This document shows positions 1 through 6,273 of a DNA stretch of 7,433 nucleotides, piece after piece. Made by a program: the position numbers and the translations under genes. Where the stretch lies: contig JALWAF010000077.1 in the NCBI GenBank assembly GCA_027016355.1, positions 1 to 7,433 of the forward strand, read 5' to 3'. The notes beneath the pieces were generated by a model. It worked only from the letters and a program-made list of their open reading frames with translations, had not been told where the DNA came from and made no database searches. Origin of the DNA: Candidatus Moraniibacteriota bacterium. GTDB lineage: Bacteria; Patescibacteriota; Minisyncoccia; Moranbacterales; GCA-2747515. Every line of letters starts with the position of its first letter. The stretch's first letter is position 1.

Positions 1-403
1 CAATCAAGAAGAACAACCGATAATGGAACAGGAAAACGATTGGAATCAAGAAGATGCACAAACCGATGAATCTGAAGGACAATTAACTATTGACGTATAC
101 CAAACAGATACAGAAATTGTCATAAAATCAACAATTGCAGGTGTTAAACCAGAAGATCTTGATGTATCCATTAGCAATGATATGCTAACCATAAAAGGTG
201 AACGCAAAAATGAAGAAATAGTTGAGGATAATAATTATTATTATCGAGAATGTTATTGGGGATCATTTTCTCGTTCTGTTGTACTTCCGATGGATGTTTT
301 AGCAGATAAAATTGATGCTATGCTTAAAAATGGAATTTTAACAATTCGATTACCAAAAGCTGACGTAACTAAAACAAAAAAGATTCAGGTGCGTGGATTT
401 TAA
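1..403 (+). CDS. Hsp20/alpha-crystallin small heat-shock protein, 5'-partial at window edge
   Basis: ATP-independent cytoplasmic chaperone that holds unfolding proteins. The reading frame is open to the left edge (in-frame codons begin at base 2), so the ATG at 23 is probably internal and the true start lies outside the window. Counting from that ATG, a Glu/Asp/Gln-rich acidic tail (residues 1-18) is followed by a complete alpha-crystallin domain (about 20-123). It begins GQLTIDVYQTD, has the IAGVKPEDLDVSI strand region, the family hallmark A-x-x-x-N-G-I-L at 99-106, and ends with an I-x-V motif (IQV, 121-123) of the kind that docks in oligomer assembly. The stop is TAA at 401-403. The very acidic tail before the domain matches Hsp20 proteins I recall from Patescibacteria. 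Family assignment is secure; the exact N-terminus is unknown. Confidence 0.93.
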   Translation, partial: NQEEQPIMEQENDWNQEDAQTDESEGQLTIDVYQTDTEIVIKSTIAGVKPEDLDVSISNDMLTIKGERKNEEIVEDNNYYYRECYWGSFSRSVVLPMDVLADKIDAMLKNGILTIRLPKADVTKTKKIQVRGF

Positions 404-430
404 TTTTTCACATATCTTAAAATTGCAAAA

Positions 431-463
431 AAAATTGGAGAGTTGTTTCAGCCCTCCTTTTTT
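431..463 (+). terminator. Possible intrinsic terminator after the Hsp20 gene
   Basis: GGAG at 437-440 can pair with CTCC at 454-457, and the stem may extend by an A-run (431-434 and further upstream) against the T-run 458-463, with a two-base TT bulge. The T-run follows the stem directly, as in Rho-independent terminators. The GC core is only 4 bp and the loop is 13 nt, so it is weak. It lies 27 bp or more after the Hsp20 stop and before the next gene on the same strand, which would separate the two transcripts. Confidence 0.45.
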
Positions 464-470
464 GTCTCAA

Positions 471-494
471 TAATCAATTGATTATACAGTTTTA
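471..494 (+). promoter_or_regulatory. Palindrome and possible leaderless promoter just before the VanW gene
   Basis: TAATCAATTGATTA (471-484) is a perfect 14-bp palindrome. It runs into TATACA (483-488), a fair -10 box whose expected transcription start, 6-7 bases downstream, falls on the A of the ATG at 494. No Shine-Dalgarno sequence is present, so a leaderless mRNA with a palindromic operator over the -10 box fits. The -35 is poor (TTGTCT at 462-467, 15-bp spacing), and AT-rich DNA gives such matches by chance, so this stays tentative. Confidence 0.3.
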
Positions 495-1777
495 TGACGA
501 CTCTAAAAACACTTATTTTATACAGTATCTTCACTACCCTTGTGCCTAGTGTTGTTTTTGCTACAAATTTTTCAGATAATAATTTAACTGTAACAAACCT
601 AACAATTGATGGAAAAATTAAAGAGCACTTAACTTTGTCTGATATTACAACTTTTACACACAAATTACCTGTTTTATTGTATGATAAAGATTACACTAGT
701 GAAATTGAAAAAAATTTACCTTGTATAAATAAAACAGAACCATGTTTATTAACATCATCAACACGACAATCATTTACATCACGCAAAGAAACATTTACGA
801 ATGTAGATTCATCAGCTATTGAAACATTTGTAGATGATATCGCCCGTAAAATAAATACTGCTCCTACAAATGCAAAATTACACTTTGATACTGCCACAAA
901 TACAATTACAGAATTATCTCCTCACAATGATGGAATTACACTGGATACCCAAAAAACAATAAGTGATATTACAGAAATCCTTAAGAATGACATTACTCGA
1001 TTTCCAAAAACATTAGAATTGCCTTACAAAAAAATACCCGCAACAGTAACCAGTAAAAATGCAAAAGAACTTGGCATAACTGAATTAATAGGCCAAGGTA
1101 TTTCTGATTTTACAGGTTCAACAAAAAGTCGTATCCATAATATTACAACGGCATCAAAACGATTTAATGGCTTAGTTATAGCTCCAAATGAAGAGTTTTC
1201 ATTTACTTCTATACTCGGTCCTGTTGATGGAGAACATGGTTATAAGGAAGAATTAGTTATTAAAGATAATGAAACAAAACCAGAATTTGGTGGTGGCATA
1301 TGCCAAGTGTCTACAACAGCCTTCCGCGGTGCCATTTTTACAGGTCTCAAAATCACACAAAGACACAATCATTCTTATCCTGTACATTATTATTTACCTA
1401 CTGGATTTGATGCTACTGTATATGTACCTTCGCCAGATTTACGTTTTATTAATAATACACCAAACTATATTTTAATTAATGTTGAAATGAATGGTCATAA
1501 ACTTATATTTAATTATTATGGCACAAAAGATGGTCGCACGGTTACTATGGATGGACCACATGTGACTGACAGACAACCTGATGGATCAATGAAAACATAT
1601 TTCACACAAACAGTAACCGATAAAGCTGGAAATGTAATTATCGACGATGTCTTTAAAAGTAATTATAAATCACCAAAAGACTATCCTCATCCTGGCGATG
1701 TAGCAAAACTGACAAAAAAACCTGACAATTGGTCTAAAACCCAATGGAAAAAATACAAAGCAGAGAATGGTATGTAA
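494..1777 (+). CDS. Secreted VanW-domain protein
   Basis: A 427-residue exported protein, probably acting at the cell wall. An N-terminal signal peptide (MTTLK, hydrophobic core to about residue 20, likely cleavage after VFA at 21-23) precedes a variable region of about 30-200, which has Cys77 and Cys84 that could form a disulfide and may match the peptidoglycan-binding-like domain often found before VanW. The VanW domain spans about 222-345: FNGLVIAPNEEFSF, the hallmark GGGICQVSTT (266-275, Cys270), QRHNHSY (His291, His293) and GFDATVYVPSPD (Asp306). A C-terminal tail (357-427) carries DRQPDGS and FKSNYKSP, as in CPR homologues I recall. The start is decided by the in-frame TGA at 479-481: ATG 494 is the first possible start and gives a good signal peptide. 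The name comes from vancomycin clusters, but nothing here indicates resistance; the biochemical function is unknown. Confidence 0.92.
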   Translation: MTTLKTLILYSIFTTLVPSVVFATNFSDNNLTVTNLTIDGKIKEHLTLSDITTFTHKLPVLLYDKDYTSEIEKNLPCINKTEPCLLTSSTRQSFTSRKETFTNVDSSAIETFVDDIARKINTAPTNAKLHFDTATNTITELSPHNDGITLDTQKTISDITEILKNDITRFPKTLELPYKKIPATVTSKNAKELGITELIGQGISDFTGSTKSRIHNITTASKRFNGLVIAPNEEFSFTSILGPVDGEHGYKEELVIKDNETKPEFGGGICQVSTTAFRGAIFTGLKITQRHNHSYPVHYYLPTGFDATVYVPSPDLRFINNTPNYILINVEMNGHKLIFNYYGTKDGRTVTMDGPHVTDRQPDGSMKTYFTQTVTDKAGNVIIDDVFKSNYKSPKDYPHPGDVAKLTKKPDNWSKTQWKKYKAENGM

Positions 1778-1781
1778 TAAT

Positions 1782-1812
1782 AAAAAACATTCACAACTTG
1801 TGAATGTTTTTT
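1782..1812. terminator. Bidirectional intrinsic terminator between convergent units
   Basis: A near-perfect palindrome centred on 1797. CATTCACAA (1788-1796) and TTGTGAATG (1798-1806) form the stem (in practice 7-8 bp with a 3-5 nt loop), flanked by A6 (1782-1787) and T6 (1807-1812). The T-run follows the stem on both strands, so it can stop the plus-strand VanW transcript (stop codon at 1775-1777) and the minus-strand tRNA transcript (last tRNA base at 1833). Confidence 0.9.
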
Positions 1813-1832
1813 AAATTTATAATATTTCTTTG

Positions 1833-1906
1833 TACCCCGGGAGGGATTCGAACCCCCGACCAACGGGATAGAAGCCCGCTGCTCTAATCCACTGAGCTAC
1901 CGAGGC
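1833..1906 (-). tRNA. tRNA-Arg (anticodon TCT)
   Basis: A 74-nt cloverleaf reading AGA codons. Acceptor stem GCCTCGG pairs with CCGGGGT, with wobbles at 1-72 (G-U) and 4-69 (U-G). The D-stem is GCTC/GAGC. The anticodon stem GCGGG/CCCGT closes the loop CTTCTAT, with anticodon TCT complementary to plus-strand bases 1870-1872. The T-arm GGGGG-TTCGAAT-CCCTC is standard. The discriminator base is A and the following bases are CAA, so CCA is not encoded and must be added after transcription. It lies 39 nt after tRNA-Lys and 20 nt before the terminator, so both are probably made from one transcript. Confidence 0.96.
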
Positions 1907-1945
1907 TTAAGTAGAGAGCATTTATATATAATAAAATCTCTTTTG

Positions 1946-2018
1946 TGCGCCATGAGGGATTTGAACCCCCGACCGTTTGATTAAGAGTCAACTGCTCTAC
2001 CAACTGAGCTAATGGCGC
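1946..2018 (-). tRNA. tRNA-Lys (anticodon CTT)
   Basis: A 73-nt cloverleaf reading AAG codons. Acceptor stem GCGCCAT/ATGGCGC is fully paired. The D-arm is GCTC-AGTTGGTA-GAGC. The anticodon loop CTCTTAA gives anticodon CTT (plus-strand bases 1983-1985). The T-arm is GGGGG-TTCAAAT-CCCTC. The anticodon stem GTTGA/TCAAA has an unpaired G27-A43 at its outer end. The discriminator is A and CCA is not encoded. It is the first gene after the promoter at 2032-2060. Confidence 0.96.
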
Positions 2019-2031
2019 AACAATACATCCA

Positions 2032-2060
2032 ATTATAGAGAAAAAATAAACATTAGTCAA
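2032..2060 (-). promoter_or_regulatory. Sigma-70-type promoter of the tRNA-Lys/tRNA-Arg unit
   Basis: On the minus strand, TTGACT (plus bases 2055-2060) and a perfect TATAAT (2032-2037) are separated by exactly 17 bp. The expected start is near 2025, about seven bases before the first base of tRNA-Lys at 2018, which is typical spacing for a stable-RNA promoter. It is the best promoter match in the window. Confidence 0.82.
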
Positions 2061-2077
2061 TAGATATATTCATATCA

Positions 2078-2112
2078 AAACGTAGTAGATTAATGTTCAA
2101 ACTACTACGTTT
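2078..2112 (-). terminator. 11-bp-stem hairpin after the O-antigen-ligase-like gene
   Basis: AAACGTAGTAG (2078-2088) and CTACTACGTTT (2102-2112) are exact inverted repeats around a 13-nt loop. The hairpin starts 18 bases beyond the minus-strand gene end at 2130. On the minus strand the stem ends in only four T residues (2077-2080), so it is either a modest intrinsic terminator or a 3'-end-stabilising hairpin. It would separate the long mRNA from the tRNA promoter just downstream. Confidence 0.6.
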
Positions 2113-2129
2113 CAATGTTTTTTAACAGT

Positions 2130-5099
2130 CTATTGATTTTCTTCTTTTTTTGAAGACCCTATAACAACAACAATATCATGATTATATTTTGTAACCTCTT
2201 CATCATTTCTTTCTGACTGAATGTCGCTAAATTCTTTTTGTAATATTCCTTTGATATTTTCTACATCATCTTGTGCGACATCACCACTATACATTATGAC
2301 CACACCCTCAATCTCTCTATCTTCATTTCGAATATCCTTTGCTACATTATAATCATCTGCATTAAACAAAGACAATCCTTTTTGTGCATCATCTTTACTG
2401 TTTTTCCCGCTAACAATCAATAGTGAATTCTTTTCTTGTATTGTTTTTTCTACTGTCGCCTCTTGAGTGTCTTCATCGTTAATGCCATCATTTACATTTT
2501 GTTTCTTATTTACATCAACATTACTACCGCCTTGCTCAATCGTGTCAATCAGTCCTTGAATATTCTCACGTGATTTTTTATCATCTTCTGGAAGTATTGT
2601 TAAAATTTTCTTATACTCATCCACAGCCTCCTTTGATCTTCCGGTGCGTTCATATAATAACCCAAGATTTAAATAAGAATTAACTTCTTTGTCATTTACA
2701 CCTATAATTTGCTTGAGCAATTCCTCTGCATTTTTATTATCCTCATCTGTTCCTCGTACCTGCAATAAACGTGCTAGATTAAATCCATAATTAATTTGAC
2801 GAGATAATATTTGTTGTTGTGTCAAACTTCTGTCTAACTGTGTAACTCTTAGCGCTGTCGTCATGGCTTTTATAGACTCATCTATATTACCAAGCGCTTC
2901 CTGAGTAATTGCGATATAATAATATGCTGGTGCAAATATACTCATTTCTTGAGATTCAAATTTAAACATTGTTTTATCTCGAGCACTTTCAAACAATTGT
3001 TTTGCCTCTTTTATAAGAGCAGTTTTTTCTTCCGTAGCATCTTTATCTTTTGTCTGAGCTTCCATAAGTTTTAATTTACCTAAAGCAATATCCAGGTATG
3101 GATTTTGTGGTTCAAGCTCGCTAGCTCTCTCATAAGAACTAATTGCTGCAGAAAGAGCACCATTGACATATCCTCCACTATTTTCATAAATAAATCCCGC
3201 AGTTTCATTCGCTAAAACATCATTTGGCATTAAATTGCGACCAGCTGCTGCTGCACCAGTTGCACTATTTATGAATTTTGCTACAGCATCCTTGTTTGCA
3301 TTCTCACCTTTTGCTAATTCAACATTAGCCAAATCTAAACCGTATTGACTAATTATTGTAAAATAACGTCCTTCTTGACTATTCAATCTAACAGCTTTTT
3401 CAAATCTCGCTGATGATTTTTCAAAATCATTTGTTGCACGTGCCTTCAAAGCATTGCCAGCATGCACATCAGCAACAAACATCTTACCAAGTGTTACAAA
3501 ACCAAATATTACACCTATAGCAACAAGTATTGATAGAAATGCAAATGAAAGTGCATTTTGAGGTGTAGAAGACATCGATAAAGTTAATTTATTATCACTT
3601 CCATCCATAGCCCCTTCACGTAAAAGTCCAATTGTCACTGCAGCAATAAGCACTCCATACAAAATTATAATACCATCTACTGCCCATAACAGAGCATATA
3701 AAAGTGCCATGATTGATGAAACAAATAATCCTAGAGCAATGATTTTTGTTTTTTCATCATCTGAACGCATAAATGCATGTACCACTGTACTAATATAAGT
3801 TAATCCCATAACAATAAGAGCAATTGCACCTATTATACCAATTGTTGAAAGACTTTCTAATAAAACACCTCTATCAGAGAAAAATCGAATGTCATATCTA
3901 CCACTTTGATTTAATTCTTTTGGACGATACAATGAAAAATCATAACCATATGTACCGGGCCCGCTTCCAAGCATTGGCTTATTTTTTATCGCCTCCTTTG
4001 CGATGTTAAATGATAATCCATAATTAAGTGTCGCTTCTGGCTGTATTGCAGTGCGCACAAATATTGGTTGACCAAAAATCAAGAATCCTATTAACATAAA
4101 AAAAGTAACAATAGCCAATACAGATGTTTTTTGTGTTACCTCAATAAATCTACTGATTATAAATACCAAAAGCAATGCAACTGCAGCAATAGCAATATAC
4201 CACCTTACATAACCAAACAAAACAGAAAGAGTAATAAGATCTATAATAGTAATAACAAAGAAAAATATATTTATAATCTTTTGCATTAATCTGTTGCCAT
4301 TTGATCTATCCACAAGAGCTACTGAAATAATGAAGAGTGGTAATAACATTGCAAGAAATGCTGCAAGTGATGTAAAGGAACCTGTTAAACTAGGTACGAT
4401 GTAGTGCAATATCTTCTCTGGAACAAATCGCATCGTTGTCAAAAATGACCATAATGTTACAATACTGCCACTAGCAATAATTGCCCACCATAAAATCATC
4501 ACACGCTCTTTTGAAATAAATGACACTATTAGATAATATGCAAGTATTAATGCAGTAATACTAATAAGTCCAGTAACTGGATTACCAAAAAAGCCAAAGA
4601 AACTATGGTATTTATCTACAGAAAAAAATGTTGCTAAAACATAAACAATCCAAAGTACTCCAAGAGGAATATCAAGTGTTGTTCTGCGAATTTCAATTTT
4701 ACCACCAAGCACACCTCGTGCTGACCATGCAATTACACCAATAAATATCCAAAAATAAAAATAGTATTGCTTTTCAAATGAAATCCCCTGATAAGTCATA
4801 TTAAGGAAAAATAAAGGTAATCCAAAAAACAACATAAAGATACATCCCATTACAATTTTATCTAAAAGTGAAATTGTTTTTTCTGATTGTATATTATCGT
4901 TTTGATTTCCCTTATTTTGTGTAAAATATTTTTGCCTAGATTGTGCACGACCAAAATTTTGTTGTGATTGTGCTGATGTGTGCCGTCTAGTTGGCATACC
5001 CTGTCTTCCTCGCGACTGCATTGTTTGTGTACGATTTACAGGTATTATTTTACTCTGTCCCCCACGATTACCTTGTGGGTGTTTAGTCATTTCATCCAT
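2130..5099 (-). CDS. O-antigen ligase/polymerase-like membrane protein with TPRs and LytR_C-like C-terminus
   Basis: A 989-residue protein, probably joining or polymerising lipid-linked glycans on the outer face of the membrane. Residues 1-75 are a disordered, basic, Gln/Asn/Arg-rich tail. About 13 hydrophobic segments span 79-540. Between two of them lies a large loop with AKEAIKNKPMLGSGPGTYGY (367-386) and LLESLSTIGIIG (413-424), the typical layout of the Wzy_C/O-antigen ligase domain; the His usually found just before the second block is absent. Residues 546-850 hold TPR-like repeats, clearest at 651-665, 724-752 and 807-838 (NSYLNLGLLYERTGRSKEAV). After a polar linker (855-888), residues 889-982 resemble LytR_C, ending HDIVVVIGSS. 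ATG 5099 is the first start after an in-frame TAA at 5121-5123; ATG 5090 is an alternative. No Shine-Dalgarno is visible. Substrate and ligase-versus-polymerase role cannot be told from sequence. Confidence 0.85.
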   Translation of the reverse strand: MDEMTKHPQGNRGGQSKIIPVNRTQTMQSRGRQGMPTRRHTSAQSQQNFGRAQSRQKYFTQNKGNQNDNIQSEKTISLLDKIVMGCIFMLFFGLPLFFLNMTYQGISFEKQYYFYFWIFIGVIAWSARGVLGGKIEIRRTTLDIPLGVLWIVYVLATFFSVDKYHSFFGFFGNPVTGLISITALILAYYLIVSFISKERVMILWWAIIASGSIVTLWSFLTTMRFVPEKILHYIVPSLTGSFTSLAAFLAMLLPLFIISVALVDRSNGNRLMQKIINIFFFVITIIDLITLSVLFGYVRWYIAIAAVALLLVFIISRFIEVTQKTSVLAIVTFFMLIGFLIFGQPIFVRTAIQPEATLNYGLSFNIAKEAIKNKPMLGSGPGTYGYDFSLYRPKELNQSGRYDIRFFSDRGVLLESLSTIGIIGAIALIVMGLTYISTVVHAFMRSDDEKTKIIALGLFVSSIMALLYALLWAVDGIIILYGVLIAAVTIGLLREGAMDGSDNKLTLSMSSTPQNALSFAFLSILVAIGVIFGFVTLGKMFVADVHAGNALKARATNDFEKSSARFEKAVRLNSQEGRYFTIISQYGLDLANVELAKGENANKDAVAKFINSATGAAAAGRNLMPNDVLANETAGFIYENSGGYVNGALSAAISSYERASELEPQNPYLDIALGKLKLMEAQTKDKDATEEKTALIKEAKQLFESARDKTMFKFESQEMSIFAPAYYYIAITQEALGNIDESIKAMTTALRVTQLDRSLTQQQILSRQINYGFNLARLLQVRGTDEDNKNAEELLKQIIGVNDKEVNSYLNLGLLYERTGRSKEAVDEYKKILTILPEDDKKSRENIQGLIDTIEQGGSNVDVNKKQNVNDGINDEDTQEATVEKTIQEKNSLLIVSGKNSKDDAQKGLSLFNADDYNVAKDIRNEDREIEGVVIMYSGDVAQDDVENIKGILQKEFSDIQSERNDEEVTKYNHDIVVVIGSSKKEENQ

Positions 5100-5132
5100 A
5101 ACATCTAAAAAATTATATATTTAATTTATTTC

Positions 5133-5159
5133 GTTATAATACTATTACTATAGTATAAC
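5133..5159. repeat. Inverted repeat in the leader of the O-antigen-ligase-like gene
   Basis: Inner arms ATACTAT (5139-5145) and ATAGTAT (5150-5156) are exact inverted repeats around TACT. Outer arms GTTATA (5133-5138) and TATAAC (5154-5159) also pair, in an alternative register offset by three bases. It lies 34-60 bp upstream of the ATG at 5099 and inside the presumed 5' leader or promoter. It could be a repressor operator or an RNA hairpin; being nearly pure A/T, it could also be chance. Confidence 0.4.
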
Positions 5160-5192
5160 ACACTAAAATATTATTCAAATCTTATTATATTC

Positions 5193-5222
5193 ATTATACA
5201 CCCTTATGAACTATTTCATCAA
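5193..5222 (-). promoter_or_regulatory. Candidate promoter for the O-antigen-ligase-like gene
   Basis: On the minus strand, TTGATG (5217-5222) is followed after 18 bp by a perfect TATAAT (5193-5198). The expected start near 5186 gives a leader of about 87 nt that contains the inverted repeat at 5133-5159. Other boxes compete: TATACT at 5152-5157, and TATAAT about 12 bases before the ATG but without a good -35. The gene could also be read through from the transferase gene upstream, since I see no clear terminator in 5100-5238. Confidence 0.4.
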
Positions 5223-5238
5223 ATACACCAATCTTTCT

Positions 5239-6273
5239 TCATAACTTTACTTTTCTTTTTTTATATGACAATGCTACAAAGGCTATCAGAATTATTCCAC
5301 AAAACATAATAAATGCAATAAATTTACCAATATCATGCGTTACTATTGCCACTATTGCACACAAAATAGTAATTACATAATACAAAGCTAATATGGACCA
5401 AGTATTCCATCCATAATCTAATAATCTATGGTGTAAATGCTTTTTATCACCTTGAAAAATTGAATCTCCATTACGAAATCTTTCCATAACAACCCACATA
5501 GCATCGATCAATGGCACAGCCAATACAAGTAATGTGGCTCCTATTTTTGCACCAGCCCCAATTGCTATAAGTGCGATAATAAACCCCATAAAAAAGGAGC
5601 CACTAGAACCGGCAAATATTTTTGCTGGCGGTAGATTAAATATCAAAAATCCCATGATACTACCAGCAAAAGCAATTGAAATAATTGCAATTGGAGGTTG
5701 TGCAACATGAGGTTGTAATGAAATGATAAAAAGCGTTATTGCTGCAATAAACACAATACCTCCTGCAAGTCCATCAATGCCATCACTCCAATTAATAGCA
5801 TTCATAATTACTCCAATCCACAAAAGCATAAAGATTAAGCTAAATAGTGACATATTATTATGAATAAGCCACACTACACCACCAAATGGATTTGTTATAA
5901 ACTCGATTCGTACTCCAATAATAAAAACTAAAATTATTACAGCTATTTGTATAAAAATTTGACTCTTCCAACTTATAACTTTAATATCATCTATGACACC
6001 AAATATTAAAATTATGATTCCTCCAATCAACATTGACCACACGATATGATCAAATACTAAGTATTTATTTAAGATAAGTGTAATAACAAAGCCACTAATA
6101 ATAGCAATGCCTCCAAATCGTGAAATGTATCGTTTATGAATATGTCGTTCACTATTTCTTTTATCGTTTAAAATAAAATTATGTTGAAGTTGTATAAATA
6201 AAAAACATAAAATACTTACAAGACTTAAACCAATAAGAAACGGCCATCCATAAAAACTGATTGGGTTTATCAT
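5239..6273 (-). CDS. WecA/TagO/MraY-family polyprenyl-phosphate glycosyl-1-phosphate transferase
   Basis: A 344-residue integral membrane enzyme of the family that moves a sugar-1-phosphate from a UDP-sugar (often UDP-GlcNAc) onto undecaprenyl phosphate, the first step of a lipid-linked glycan. About 10-11 hydrophobic segments cover most of its length. Family motifs appear in order: RYISRFGGIAI (48-58, of WecA/TagO rather than MraY type), FGVIDD (91-96, Asp95/Asp96), NAINWSDGIDGLAGG (158-172, Asp164/Asp167), KIFAGSSGSFFMGF (218-231) and KKHLHHRLL (277-285). In most members the fourth motif is GDSG/GDTG; here Ser223 replaces the Asp. Length is normal for the family. The ATG overlaps the upstream GT2 stop as ATGA (6270-6273), indicating an operon with translational coupling. 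Family is secure; sugar specificity and full activity are not. Confidence 0.9.
   Translation of the reverse strand: MINPISFYGWPFLIGLSLVSILCFLFIQLQHNFILNDKRNSERHIHKRYISRFGGIAIISGFVITLILNKYLVFDHIVWSMLIGGIIILIFGVIDDIKVISWKSQIFIQIAVIILVFIIGVRIEFITNPFGGVVWLIHNNMSLFSLIFMLLWIGVIMNAINWSDGIDGLAGGIVFIAAITLFIISLQPHVAQPPIAIISIAFAGSIMGFLIFNLPPAKIFAGSSGSFFMGFIIALIAIGAGAKIGATLLVLAVPLIDAMWVVMERFRNGDSIFQGDKKHLHHRLLDYGWNTWSILALYYVITILCAIVAIVTHDIGKFIAFIMFCGIILIAFVALSYKKRKVKL

Noticed and set aside
448..897. Minus-strand open frames of about 70 codons at 448-663 and 691-897
   Set aside because: They lie antisense to the signal peptide and N-terminal region of the VanW gene, have no recognisable domain, and fit chance antisense frames.
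1269..1475. A 68-codon plus-strand frame inside the VanW domain
   Set aside because: It overlaps the conserved GGGICQVS core in another frame; the VanW reading explains the sequence.
494..1777. VanW gene as evidence of vancomycin resistance
   Set aside because: No vanA/H/X-type ligase, reductase or dipeptidase is nearby; VanW domains are widespread in bacteria without resistance clusters.
1838..1976. Direct repeat of about 20 bp shared by the two tRNA regions
   Set aside because: It is the common T-arm sequence of two tRNA genes, not a mobile-element or attachment-site repeat.
5087..5104. Tiny out-of-frame ORF (ATG at 5104, five codons then TGA) overlapping the start of the 989-residue gene
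   Set aside because: Too short to judge, no ribosome-binding site, and easily a chance result of the ATG-rich start.
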